Source of the DNA: Gammaproteobacteria bacterium
GTDB lineage: Bacteria > Pseudomonadota > Gammaproteobacteria > Pseudomonadales > Porticoccaceae
Direction: 5' to 3'
DNA: 8,531 bases
NCBI GenBank assembly: GCA_003646355.1
Contig: QNFO01000033.1
Span: 1-8,531, forward strand
In this document: positions 1 to 7,921 of the stretch, piece after piece
How the letters are laid out: each line of letters starts with the position of its first letter
Position numbering within the stretch: position 1 is the first letter of the stretch
Made by a program: the position numbers and the translations under genes
The notes under the pieces: generated by a model
What the model saw: the letters and a program-made list of their open reading frames with translations, nothing else
The model's database searches: none
Told to the model about the DNA's origin: nothing

Positions 1-21
1 ATGCTGCCTGCTTAACTTTTA

Positions 22-330
22 TTAAATTGCTGTAACAGCAGGCGCAATGCCAAACCAATAAAGATAAATAATCGTCCCGCAGACCAATACTACCCAAGCA
101 TCACAAACTAACTTTAATGCCAACGGTGCCTGCCGCACTTCCATAAAATAGCGAATAACGATGCGTACTTTTATAAAAGCGATAAGTATTAGGCCACTAG
201 AAATAATGCGGTAGTTACTATTTTGTTCAGAACTTAAGCCATGATCTTGCCCCAGCCACCACGACAGACTGGTGGCTAGCATTAATAAAAGCCAGGCGGC
301 GCTGACGGGTTTTAATAACAGGCTCATCAT
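22..330 (-). CDS. Cytochrome c oxidase subunit IV / NorF-like small membrane protein
   Basis: A protein of 102 residues with three predicted membrane segments at about residues 7-25, 40-60 and 70-92. The central stretch, with the AFIKVR and FMEVRQAP motifs at about residues 51-69, is typical of the prokaryotic subunit IV / NorF-type family. In this family the protein is an accessory inner-membrane subunit and carries no metal centre. The open frame runs back to 387, but I prefer the ATG at 330. It overlaps the stop of the upstream subunit III-like gene as ATGA, which implies translational coupling, and it places the first hydrophobic segment near the N-terminus. A second ATG follows at 327 and cannot be excluded. 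Partnership with the upstream gene is strongly implied by the overlap. No subunit I or II gene is present, so a role in a canonical oxidase is not shown; a NorF-like accessory role is equally possible. Confidence 0.8.
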   Translation of the reverse strand: MMSLLLKPVSAAWLLLMLATSLSWWLGQDHGLSSEQNSNYRIISSGLILIAFIKVRIVIRYFMEVRQAPLALKLVCDAWVVLVCGTIIYLYWFGIAPAVTAI

Positions 331-941
331 TTCATTAAATACAAGAGTGGAAAGAGCACGATCCACAGCAAATCGACCATGTGCCAATAACTGGCACCAC
401 TTTCAATTAGCACCCTATCTTTCTCAATCACCGCTGTATCACGGGCAAGGGTATTCTTCGCCGCCAGCCTTGCCCTGTGCCATAGAAAGACCAACACGCC
501 CATGCCAATCAATACATGGAGAAAGTGCAGCCCGGTGAAAATATAGTAATACATATAAAAATCATTGCTGGTAATGGTGATGCCCGCGCTAATTTTTTCA
601 CTGTATTCAATAATTTTCACCACACCAAAACCGAGGCCACAGAGCATTGCCAGCGGGAAAAAAACGGGCGCAAGTCTGACAGTTTTATTGCGCATGTCGT
701 CAACGCCCATAGCCACAAACCAGGAGCTAGCCAGTAAAAAGAGTGTATTTATAGCCCCATAGTTTTGATTCAAGGTCGCCTGTGACTGGGCATACAACTC
801 TACATTTAGCCCACGATAGTAGACAAAAACAATAAAGAACAGGCCAAAAATCAACATATCACCGAGGATAAAAACCCAAACACCCACCTCGCCGGGCACA
901 TGGGGTTTGGGCTTTGTAACCTGCTCGCGCACTGCGCTCAT
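327..941 (-). CDS. Heme-copper oxidase subunit III family protein, NorE-like
   Basis: A protein of 204 residues with five predicted membrane segments at about residues 20-43, 63-82, 92-112, 128-153 and 183-203. Family marks are HVPGEVGVWVFILGDM near residues 14-29, an EY pair at 112-113, GLHFLHVLIGMG around 137-148 with His139 and His142, and YWHMVDLLWI at 185-194 near the C-terminus. Subunit III stabilises heme-copper oxidases and has no redox centre. The short five-helix form, starting at the PGE motif, matches NorE-type proteins, which accompany nitric oxide reductases or other oxidases. The ATG at 941 has no strong Shine-Dalgarno sequence. The gene lies 29 bases after the upstream membrane protein gene and overlaps the subunit IV-like gene. 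I am confident of the family; whether it serves an oxidase, a NO reductase or something else cannot be decided here because no catalytic subunit is in view. Confidence 0.88.
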   Translation of the reverse strand: MSAVREQVTKPKPHVPGEVGVWVFILGDMLIFGLFFIVFVYYRGLNVELYAQSQATLNQNYGAINTLFLLASSWFVAMGVDDMRNKTVRLAPVFFPLAMLCGLGFGVVKIIEYSEKISAGITITSNDFYMYYYIFTGLHFLHVLIGMGVLVFLWHRARLAAKNTLARDTAVIEKDRVLIESGASYWHMVDLLWIVLFPLLYLMK

Positions 942-970
942 ATTTGAACAATCAATACTGTTGCCAATTT

Positions 971-1672
971 CTATTCAGACTCACCCAGCAAAGCCTGTTG
1001 TTTAATGGCTTTGAGCAAGAGGGGAAACATCACCACAAACCAGCCAAAGAAAACCGCAAAGGGCAACCAGAAAGCAAGTATGCCATCCCAGGCAAAGGGC
1101 CCGGTTTTAAAGAAAGTAATCAAACCACCGGGGATTAATAATATCGCTACCCAGATATTAAAATAGGCGACCCAGCGCGGGAATACCGGCGACTCAGACT
1201 TATCGCTAAACACCGCTAAACCAATGACCAGATTTTGAATAAAGAAGGGTGAAAAAGTCATTACAAAAAACAACCAGGCAAAATCATTGAGTAACATAAT
1301 CAACTCAGGATCTCTCTCTGACCTAAAGGCAGCGGTAGTCCAGACCATGGGGGGTACAACGAGCACCACGACACCGACGGCTCCCGCTACCAAAAGGGCA
1401 TAGGTTAAAGCGGGAAACTCACCCTCAATACGCTTAAGTTGCACAGCAATAGCCGCCACCCAGGGTGCACTCAATGCGGCACTGAACATGGTGATCACCA
1501 TACCCAAACGTATTAGCCCGGTATTTTCTTGATAAAAAGCTGCCACTTCATTGGCGCTCATCGCCGGCGACATGGGCGGAATATAACCCGCAATAAACCA
1601 CCAGCCAATACTAAATAAAATCAGAAAACCAACGCCGCACCAGGCGCAAAATAATTGGGCTTTTGTATTCAT
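971..1672 (-). CDS. Multipass membrane protein of unknown function
   Basis: A protein of 233 residues that I cannot assign to a named family. It has six or seven hydrophobic segments, at about residues 8-30, 53-76, 88-112, 122-155 (long, possibly two), 165-190 and 195-222. Sequence marks that look conserved rather than random are GWWFIAGYIPPMSP near residues 23-36, an IRLG stretch before segment 2, AAFRSERDPE near 114-123, FPRW before segment 5 and FFKTGPFAWDG before the last segment. From memory, similar proteins of this length occur in mycobacteria and other degraders of hydrophobic compounds, but I could not verify this. The ATG at 1672 is preceded by an AAGG/GGAG-rich ribosome site. It is followed 29 bases on by the subunit III-like gene, so it is probably cotranscribed with the III/IV pair and may act with them in the inner membrane. 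No catalytic or metal-binding motif is evident. Confidence 0.82.
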   Translation of the reverse strand: MNTKAQLFCAWCGVGFLILFSIGWWFIAGYIPPMSPAMSANEVAAFYQENTGLIRLGMVITMFSAALSAPWVAAIAVQLKRIEGEFPALTYALLVAGAVGVVVLVVPPMVWTTAAFRSERDPELIMLLNDFAWLFFVMTFSPFFIQNLVIGLAVFSDKSESPVFPRWVAYFNIWVAILLIPGGLITFFKTGPFAWDGILAFWLPFAVFFGWFVVMFPLLLKAIKQQALLGESE

Positions 1673-1762
1673 GGCTCCACCTTAAAATCAAATAATTATT
1701 GTTATTAAGGGCACTACACGCAGAACAGCCCGCACCCTTTTCTTGCACTTTACTAATAAAAG

Positions 1763-3181
1763 CTACATTTGCAAGGCTTTACACTCGAGATAATCATCCA
1801 GTGCATAGGGGCCGTGTTCGCGACCATTGCCTGACTGTTTAAAGCCGCCGAAGGGAGCCATCATATTAAACGCGCCGCCATTAATAATCACATTGCCGCT
1901 ACGCAGGCGGCGGGCGACTCTGCGGGCACGCGCCATATCCTTTGTCCAAACACCGCTAGACAGACCATAAATGGTGTCATTGGCAATGCGAATCGCGTCC
2001 TCTTCATCTTTATAGGGAATGATACTCAACACCGGACCAAAGATTTCTTCGCGGGCGATGGTCATATCCTGACTCACCTTGCCAAACACCGTGGGCTGAA
2101 TAAAAAACCCGGTGGGTAAATTCTCCGGTTGCTCGGGGCCGCCACACAATAGCTCTGCGCCCTCTTCTATGCCCTGGCGAATATAGTTTCGCACGCGCTC
2201 TTGCTGCACCTTTGAAATCACCGGGCCGAGTTTTGCTTTGGGATCGGCAGATTGGCCGATAGTTAAACTCTGCGCCACTTCTACGGCTTTTTTAGCGACC
2301 CTTTCGTATTCGGCCTCGGGCACCAACATACGGGTGTGAGCGGCACAGGTTTGCCCGCTATTAAAATAACAATCATTAACGGTACCCCGCACGGCATCAT
2401 CGATATCGGCATCATCCAAAATCACCGAAGCCGACTTGCCACCCAGTTCAACCACCACGCGCTTTACCGTATCGGCAGCCAGTTCGGCGACACGCTTACC
2501 AGCGCGGGTCGAACCGGTAAAAGAGACCATATCAACTTTGGGGTGGGTCGCCAGCGCCTCGCCCACTACGGGGCCAAGGCCGGTAATGACATTAACCACA
2601 CCGGGTGGAAAGCCCGCTTCTTCAACCATTTCCGCCAGCATAAAAGCCGTTAACGGTGCGACCTCACTCGGCTTAACAATGACCGTACAGCCTGCGGCTA
2701 GCGCCGGGCAGACCTTGGCCATAATTTGGTGCAGAGGGAAATTCCACGGCGTAATACAGGCGACGACACCAACGGGCTCTTTAATAATGTCGGAGTTTCC
2801 GATAGTTTCTTCAAACGAATAGCTGTCGAGAATTTTAATAAAATTGGCCACGCCCTGCAGCGGCAAACCGGCCTGAATGGGTTTGGCCATACCGAGCGGC
2901 ATACCTACTTCACCGGCCATTACCTCACCCAGCTCATCCTGGCGGGCAGCCATGGCAGTGTGGAGCTTTTTTAAATAGGCCTGTCTTTCCTTGGGTGTCG
3001 TCATACCCCAGCTTTCAAAGGCAGCAGATGCTGCTTCAACCGCTCGGCTGGCATCTTCCGCAACACCGGCGGGCACACGTCCCATCACCGCCTCGGTTGA
3101 GGCATCAACAACATCTAGAACATCCTTACCTACGGGCGCAAGCCATTGACCATTTATATAAAACTTGTCTCGAATTATCAT
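1763..3181 (-). CDS. NAD(P)-dependent aldehyde dehydrogenase
   Basis: A full-length ALDH-superfamily enzyme of 472 residues, cytosolic, oxidising an aldehyde to its carboxylic acid with NAD(P)+. The active site is intact: Asn147 in PWNF, Lys170 in VKPSE, FTGS at 221-224, the general base Glu245 in VELGGKS, the nucleophile Cys279 in NSGQTC, and Glu379/Phe381 in EEIFGP for cofactor binding. The C-terminal block [13 protein letters not shown] at 443-455 is also present. Motif spacing and the GGAFN stretch near 435-439 resemble the clade that includes CddD (cyclododecanol degradation), but that is recall rather than a search, and the substrate is unknown. The ATG at 3181 has a good purine-rich site (AGGGAGAAAGAG) upstream. 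The gene starts 42 bases after the AsmA-like gene and ends 90 bases before the membrane protein gene, so it may belong to one long minus-strand operon. It probably supports catabolism together with the nearby CoA-transferase. Confidence 0.95.
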   Translation of the reverse strand: MIIRDKFYINGQWLAPVGKDVLDVVDASTEAVMGRVPAGVAEDASRAVEAASAAFESWGMTTPKERQAYLKKLHTAMAARQDELGEVMAGEVGMPLGMAKPIQAGLPLQGVANFIKILDSYSFEETIGNSDIIKEPVGVVACITPWNFPLHQIMAKVCPALAAGCTVIVKPSEVAPLTAFMLAEMVEEAGFPPGVVNVITGLGPVVGEALATHPKVDMVSFTGSTRAGKRVAELAADTVKRVVVELGGKSASVILDDADIDDAVRGTVNDCYFNSGQTCAAHTRMLVPEAEYERVAKKAVEVAQSLTIGQSADPKAKLGPVISKVQQERVRNYIRQGIEEGAELLCGGPEQPENLPTGFFIQPTVFGKVSQDMTIAREEIFGPVLSIIPYKDEEDAIRIANDTIYGLSSGVWTKDMARARRVARRLRSGNVIINGGAFNMMAPFGGFKQSGNGREHGPYALDDYLECKALQM

Positions 3182-3223
3182 TGCTCTTTCTCCCTGTTTA
3201 ATTATTTTTTTTGGCTTTTCTGA

Positions 3224-3988
3224 TTATTTATCAAACAAACCCTTTATTCCCTGGAAAGATTTCTCAAGCTTTTCTTTTTCAGATTTCAAGTTTTGCTCTA
3301 ACTGCTTGCCTATGGCTTTTATACCACCCTCTTCAGCAATTGCCTTAGTGGCACTTTTATTCACTGCTGTGATTATTTGTTCAGCAATTTCGGCCCCGGT
3401 CGCACCACCCGATTTTTCACCGATACCCTGCAACTGAATATCAGGCAGTGCAATATCGAGAGATTTATCACCCAGCAATGGGTTTATGTAGTGCAATTGA
3501 CCGCCGCTGATTTGCAGATCTTTAATAATCAACTTTTTTGCTTCGCCTTTACTCTCGGCAGCACCGCTACTCGTACTTTCTACGGATTCTACCGGCTGTT
3601 CAATATTCTTTAGTAACTGTTGAAGGTTGGTGGTTTTCTTATTCTGCTCGACAGTAATTTCGGGGGCAATAATACGAATACTATGAATCACTACCGGGTC
3701 AGCGCTCAATGTTTGGGTATCGACAACAATAGCAATTTCGCCGAGATAAAAAGCATTGGCATCACTAAAGCCCTGGGGGTTGCCAATAGCAAGGCCACCC
3801 AGACGGCCTTTACCAGAAAGTGGTGAGAGACTGACATCATTCAGTTCAACACGAGTTTTTGTATATTGGGGGCCAAAGGTTTCAACCGCTTTTTTAATGC
3901 CGCTGTCCAGGTAATACAAACTAGCGCTAACCAGTATCGCCACGACTAAAACAAGAATGCCAAGAATTTTAATTATTAATTTCATCAT
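3224..3988 (-). CDS. Short AsmA-like membrane-anchored protein
   Basis: A protein of 254 residues with an N-terminal membrane anchor at about residues 4-26 and the rest probably periplasmic. Residues 46-130 carry the pattern of the AsmA-like N-terminal region: ELNDVSLSPLSGKGRLGGL, then IGNPQGFS, a LGEI strand, and VIHSIRIIAPEI followed by NLQQLL. A Ser/Glu/Lys-rich linker (about 131-151) joins a second block of beta-type repeats, KDLQISGGQLHYINP at 156-170. The C-terminus (about 220-254) is a Lys/Glu-rich amphipathic helix. AsmA-family proteins are linked to envelope lipid homeostasis, but most are far longer and this one has no demonstrated role. Two ATGs are adjacent. GGGAG lies only two bases before the first (3988) and five before the second (3985), so 3985 may be the real start. 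It is the first gene of the possible five-gene minus-strand unit. Confidence 0.75.
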   Translation of the reverse strand: MMKLIIKILGILVLVVAILVSASLYYLDSGIKKAVETFGPQYTKTRVELNDVSLSPLSGKGRLGGLAIGNPQGFSDANAFYLGEIAIVVDTQTLSADPVVIHSIRIIAPEITVEQNKKTTNLQQLLKNIEQPVESVESTSSGAAESKGEAKKLIIKDLQISGGQLHYINPLLGDKSLDIALPDIQLQGIGEKSGGATGAEIAEQIITAVNKSATKAIAEEGGIKAIGKQLEQNLKSEKEKLEKSFQGIKGLFDK

Positions 3989-4261
3989 AACTCCCGTTTG
4001 CCAAACATCGAACAGACAGGCCTGATGCTAATTGCTCTGCTATCGAAAGGCAAACTGCACAGCATCACTGCTTTTTCAGGGCGACGATAAATTATGATTT
4101 TGAAGTGGCAGCGGAGATGTAAGAATTTGAGTTCAAACTCAGTATCAAACGTGAAGAGTCCTATTTAGAGCGGGGCTATCGAAGTAAGAGCGAACTCCGA
4201 GAAGGTCTCAACAAGCGAGGAGCTACTGCCTATTACAGAGCAATAGCCCCTCGCCGGAGAA
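3989..4261. other. Gene-free stretch with inverted repeats
   Basis: These 273 bases separate the CoA-transferase stop from the AsmA-like gene start. I find no convincing coding sequence: the longest frames are tiny and lack family resemblance, such as a 24-codon plus-strand frame from 4094. The stretch holds a perfect small palindrome (TGAGTT-CA-AACTCA, 4128-4141), an 11-bp hairpin at 4215-4254, and an alternative 8-bp inverted repeat GGGGCTAT/ATAGCCCC (4172-4179 and 4243-4250) that shares its right arm. The promoter of the downstream minus-strand unit should lie here. A CATAAT-like -10 near 4091-4096 is the best candidate, but it has no matching -35, so I do not list it as a promoter. Confidence 0.6.
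4215..4254 (-). terminator. Possible terminator hairpin after the CoA-transferase gene
   Basis: On the minus strand, GCGAGGGGCTA (4254-4244) can pair with TAGCTCCTCGC (4225-4215) over 11 positions with a single G-U pair, leaving an 18-base loop. It begins only seven bases after the CoA-transferase stop codon, where a terminator would be expected. The bases after the stem (TTGTTG) are only moderately T-rich, so it may be a weak intrinsic terminator or a 3'-end stabilising hairpin rather than a classical one. Confidence 0.4.
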
Positions 4262-5461
4262 TTAGCCAATTATTTTCTGACTGCGCAAGGTAGCCAGCTC
4301 ATCACTCTTCAGACCAAGCAAGTCACCCAACACTTGATCAGTATCGGCCGCTAGCAACGGCGCAGGGCTGAAGGACTCTTCATTAGTGCGCGACAACTTC
4401 ACCGGATTGCCCGGCGCCTTAGTGGTTTGGCCATTGGGGTGAGCCACGTCGATCACCATATTGCGATGGGCCACCTGAGGGTCGGCCAGCGCACTGCTAA
4501 AGCTATTAATCGGAGCGCAGGGTATGCGCTGGGCCTCGAGCAAAGGTAGCCAGTGGGCCGTGGTATTGGTGGCTAGAATTTCAGCCACCCTGCCTTCAAT
4601 AAAGGCTTTATCGGCGAGTCTGCCGGGCTGATGGTCGTATTCGGGTTTACGCAGCGCATCGCAGTCCATGACTTCAAGTAGACCGGTCCAAAAGTGATCA
4701 AAAATTACCGCAATAACAATAAAGCCATCACTGGTTTTAAAGCTGTTATAGGGCACATGAACAAAGTGTGAGTTACCAATGGGTTCGGGGTCTTCGCCAG
4801 AGAGAAAGTACATGGTGGCCATGTAACTGAGCATGGCAATTTGGCCGTCGAGCATGGAGATATCAACGTGCTGGCCCTCGCCACTGCGCTCCCGTTCGTA
4901 CAGTGCCGTCAACACACCGACCATGCTAAACATACCACCCCCCAAATCGGCGATGGGCAGACCGGAACGTAACGGGCGCTCGGCACTGTCACCAGTAATC
5001 GACATATTGCCGCCATAGGCCTGCACCACCTGATCAAAAGCCGTGCGGTGATTACCGGGGCCTTCAGAGCCAAAACCCGTAATGGAGCAGGTAATAATGC
5101 GCGGGTTTATGTCTTTCAACACGGCGTAATTAACACCGAGCTTTTGGGTGACGCCGACACTGAAATTATCAAAGACGATATCGGCCTTTTTAACCAACTC
5201 GTAAAACAGGGCTTTGCCCTCGTCACTCTTTAGGTCGATGGCGACGCTTTTTTTATTGCGATTGAGATTAATAAAGTAGGCGCCCATACCGTCGATAGAG
5301 TGCTTTGGGTCATTGGCGAGCAAGCGCCGCGTGCGCTCACCTTCGAGAGGTTCAATTTTAATCACCTCCGCACCGAGGTCGGCCAGGGTCACTGTGCCGA
5401 AAGGTCCCGACAGCATGTGCGTTAAATCAAGGATACGTAGACCATCGAGAGGTTTGCTCAT
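4262..5461 (-). CDS. CaiB/BaiF family (class III) CoA-transferase
   Basis: A protein of 399 residues from the preferred start. Class III CoA-transferases move CoA between acyl-CoA and a free acid through an aspartyl-CoA thioester, and they act as cytosolic interlocked dimers. Visible family marks are PLDGLRILDL at the N-terminus, GPFGTVTLADLGAEVIKIE at about residues 19-37, NLNRNKKSVAIDLK at 65-78, SITGFGSEGP at about 126-135, and the expected catalytic Asp143 in RTAFDQVVQAYGG. GQHVDISMLDGQ and the C-terminal GNPVKLS block are also present. Length is normal for the family. The frame is open back to 5515, but the ATG at 5461 aligns with the usual N-terminus (MSKPLDGLRIL) and the upstream residues have no family match. 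It probably acts in catabolism with the aldehyde dehydrogenase gene downstream. The actual substrate cannot be told from the sequence. Confidence 0.93.
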   Translation of the reverse strand: MSKPLDGLRILDLTHMLSGPFGTVTLADLGAEVIKIEPLEGERTRRLLANDPKHSIDGMGAYFINLNRNKKSVAIDLKSDEGKALFYELVKKADIVFDNFSVGVTQKLGVNYAVLKDINPRIITCSITGFGSEGPGNHRTAFDQVVQAYGGNMSITGDSAERPLRSGLPIADLGGGMFSMVGVLTALYERERSGEGQHVDISMLDGQIAMLSYMATMYFLSGEDPEPIGNSHFVHVPYNSFKTSDGFIVIAVIFDHFWTGLLEVMDCDALRKPEYDHQPGRLADKAFIEGRVAEILATNTTAHWLPLLEAQRIPCAPINSFSSALADPQVAHRNMVIDVAHPNGQTTKAPGNPVKLSRTNEESFSPAPLLAADTDQVLGDLLGLKSDELATLRSQKIIG

Positions 5462-5493
5462 TACGACTTCTTTTATCAAAGTAGGGGGCGCGT

Positions 5494-5522
5494 ATTCTGG
5501 CATCGCTGAGCCCACATGGCAA
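5494..5522 (-). promoter_or_regulatory. Candidate sigma70 promoter of the CoA-transferase gene
   Basis: On the minus strand, TTGCCA (5522-5517, five of six matches to the -35 consensus) is followed after 17 bases by CAGAAT (5499-5494, four of six). The -10 ends 32 bases before the ATG at 5461. Transcription would begin near 5487, giving a leader of about 25 bases. That would put the ATGs at 5515 and 5503 outside the transcript, which supports the start at 5461. It is a pattern match only. Confidence 0.38.
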
Positions 5523-5547
5523 AGTGTCGGCTAGCCACCTAAAACGG

Positions 5548-5577
5548 GCGACAAAATCCACAGTGAGAATCTACAAT
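5548..5577 (+). promoter_or_regulatory. Candidate sigma70 promoter of cysZ
   Basis: GCGACA (5548-5553, four of six matches to the -35 consensus) and TACAAT (5572-5577, five of six matches to -10) are separated by 18 bases. Transcription would start near 5584, about 32 bases before the cysZ ATG. It sits back to back with the candidate promoter for the divergent CoA-transferase gene. No CysB site was recognisable. Confidence 0.38.
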
Positions 5578-5615
5578 AGCCATCACTTTTAACGTGGTCA
5601 TAAAGGGACAAAGGT

Positions 5616-6347
5616 ATGGGGCTTACACATTTTCTCAAAGGGTTCAGGCTACTCGCCTCACCGGGAGTTCGACTTTGGGTGATCATTCCCCTGTTATTGA
5701 ATCTGGCTTTATTTGTTGGCTTAACAATGTACGCCATGCAGCAATTTGAAGACCTAATGGGCTGGCTACTCAATTACCTGCCGGGCTGGCTGGAGTTTAT
5801 TGCCTGGCTCTTCCGTATCTTATTCGGCCTCTTATTAGCCGTCTGCTACGCCTACACCTTTACCCTTGTCGGCAACCTTATCGCCTCCCCTTTTTACGGC
5901 CTGCTAGCGAATGCCGTCTATATCAAACTCAGCGGTAAAGAAGACGAAGGCCCCCTGACATTTAAAATGGCAAGCGCTATTGCCTGGCAGGCCTTTGTAC
6001 GAGAGCTGCAAAAGCTGGCTTACTTTTTACCTCGTCTGGTCGGCGTACTCCTGCTCTGCCTGATTCTCTCTTTTATTCCACTGGTCAATTTCGCAGTGCC
6101 TGCCATCGCCTTTCTGTGGGGTGCCTGGTCACTGGCCTTGCAGTATTTGGATTATCCCGCCGATATTAATTGCGTTAATTTCAAGACGGTACGCCAAAAA
6201 GCGGGGAGTGATAAAGGCCTGTCATTCACCTTCGGTTCGATAGTGCTGTTGGGTAGCACGGTGCCACTGCTGAACTTACTGGTGATGCCAGCCGCTGTTG
6301 CGGGCGCGACATCACTCTGGCTTGAACACTTCAAGGAAAATGACTGA
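5616..6347 (+). CDS. cysZ: CysZ sulfate uptake membrane protein (EI24 family)
   Basis: A protein of 243 residues, close to the usual CysZ length of about 250. CysZ is an inner-membrane sulfate channel that feeds the assimilatory cysteine pathway. Family marks are GFRLLASPGVRLWVIIPLLLN at residues 9-29, NLIASPFYGLLANAVY at about 87-102, QYLDYPADIN at 176-185, FTFGSI near 204-209, and the C-terminal PLLNLLVMPAAVAGATSLW at 217-235. Hydrophobic segments lie at about 20-41, 60-90, 138-176 and 203-230, which fits the pattern of long membrane helices plus membrane-inserted half-helices known for CysZ. Start at 5616: AAAGGGA (5602-5608) gives a ribosome site with seven bases of spacing, and a second AAAGG lies directly before the ATG. 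No other cys genes are nearby. The gene is divergent from the CoA-transferase gene and convergent with rhlB. Confidence 0.93.
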   Translation: MGLTHFLKGFRLLASPGVRLWVIIPLLLNLALFVGLTMYAMQQFEDLMGWLLNYLPGWLEFIAWLFRILFGLLLAVCYAYTFTLVGNLIASPFYGLLANAVYIKLSGKEDEGPLTFKMASAIAWQAFVRELQKLAYFLPRLVGVLLLCLILSFIPLVNFAVPAIAFLWGAWSLALQYLDYPADINCVNFKTVRQKAGSDKGLSFTFGSIVLLGSTVPLLNLLVMPAAVAGATSLWLEHFKEND

Positions 6348-6367
6348 TTTTAAAAAGAAGGGGACAT

Positions 6368-6405
6368 AAAAACGCCCGGCCTGAAGTGTTAATTCAGACC
6401 GGGCG
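6368..6405 (-). terminator. Intrinsic terminator of rhlB, in the cysZ-rhlB convergent gap
   Basis: CGCCCGGCCTGAA (6373-6385) and TTCAGACCGGGCG (6393-6405) form a 13-bp stem with one mismatch (a G-T type pair) and a 7-base loop. Read on the minus strand, the stem is followed directly by TTTTTATG (A-run at 6368-6372 on the plus strand), the classical form of an intrinsic terminator just after the rhlB stop at 6419. On the plus strand the same hairpin lies 25 bases after the cysZ stop but lacks a T-run, so it would be a weaker stop for cysZ. Confidence 0.85.
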
Positions 6406-6418
6406 ATAGAGCGCGTAC

Positions 6419-7807
<1,389 letters not shown>

Positions 7808-7823
7808 GCCTGTGCCGGATAGG

Positions 7824-7844
7824 GCGCTGACGAAAAGACAGCGC
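7824..7844 (-). other. Stem-loop in the rhlB leader
   Basis: GCGCTG (7824-7829) and CAGCGC (7839-7844) form a perfect 6-bp GC-rich stem with a 9-base loop. In the mRNA the loop reads TCTTTTCGT as DNA. If transcription starts near 7855, the hairpin lies about 11 bases into the transcript and ends 16 bases before the rhlB ATG, in front of a poor ribosome site. It could affect mRNA stability or ribosome access; that is inference. Confidence 0.45.
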
Positions 7845-7861
7845 GGGTGAAAAAGCAGCGG

Positions 7862-7870
7862 ATTATAGCA
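7862..7870 (-). promoter_or_regulatory. Extended -10 promoter of rhlB
   Basis: On the minus strand, TGC directly precedes a perfect TATAAT (7867-7862), together forming an extended -10 element, which in sigma70 promoters reduces the need for a -35. The best-placed -35 is poor (CTGCAA, 17 bases upstream). The expected start is near 7855, giving a leader of about 48 bases. It lies in the 114-base gap after the doxX-like gene, so rhlB is probably transcribed on its own. Confidence 0.62.
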
Positions 7871-7921
7871 CAGCCTAAAAGCCTTGCAGGCCTGACTTTA
7901 CGTGCTCACCGCTGACAGGGA

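Noticed and set aside
6..43. Inverted repeats GCCTGC/GCAGGC and TGCTGT/ACAGCA around the end of the subunit IV-like gene as a terminator
   Set aside because: The stems are short, compete with each other, partly lie in coding sequence and lack a following T-run.
331..387. Nineteen extra codons at the start of the subunit IV-like gene
   Set aside because: They overlap the 3' end of the subunit III-like gene and add a polar stretch without family match; the ATGA overlap at 330 is a better start.
2336..2822. Overlapping plus-strand open frames of 105 and 128 codons inside the aldehyde dehydrogenase gene
   Set aside because: They lie fully antisense to a gene with an intact active site and show no family resemblance or ribosome site.
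4128..4141. Palindrome TGAGTT-CA-AACTCA as an operator
   Set aside because: It is a single site with no known consensus and no identifiable promoter next to it; a chance palindrome of this size is plausible.
4094..4168. A 24-codon plus-strand frame in the gene-free stretch
   Set aside because: It has no ribosome site and no resemblance to any known small protein, and it lies in a probable regulatory spacer.
5531..5773. Minus-strand open frame of 80 codons across the cysZ start
   Set aside because: It runs antisense over the cysZ promoter and N-terminus, with no recognisable domain.
7881..7894. Short GCCT-GCA-AGGC hairpin followed by TTTT after the DoxX gene as a terminator
   Set aside because: A 4-bp stem with a 3-base loop is too weak, and it overlaps the spacer of the rhlB promoter.
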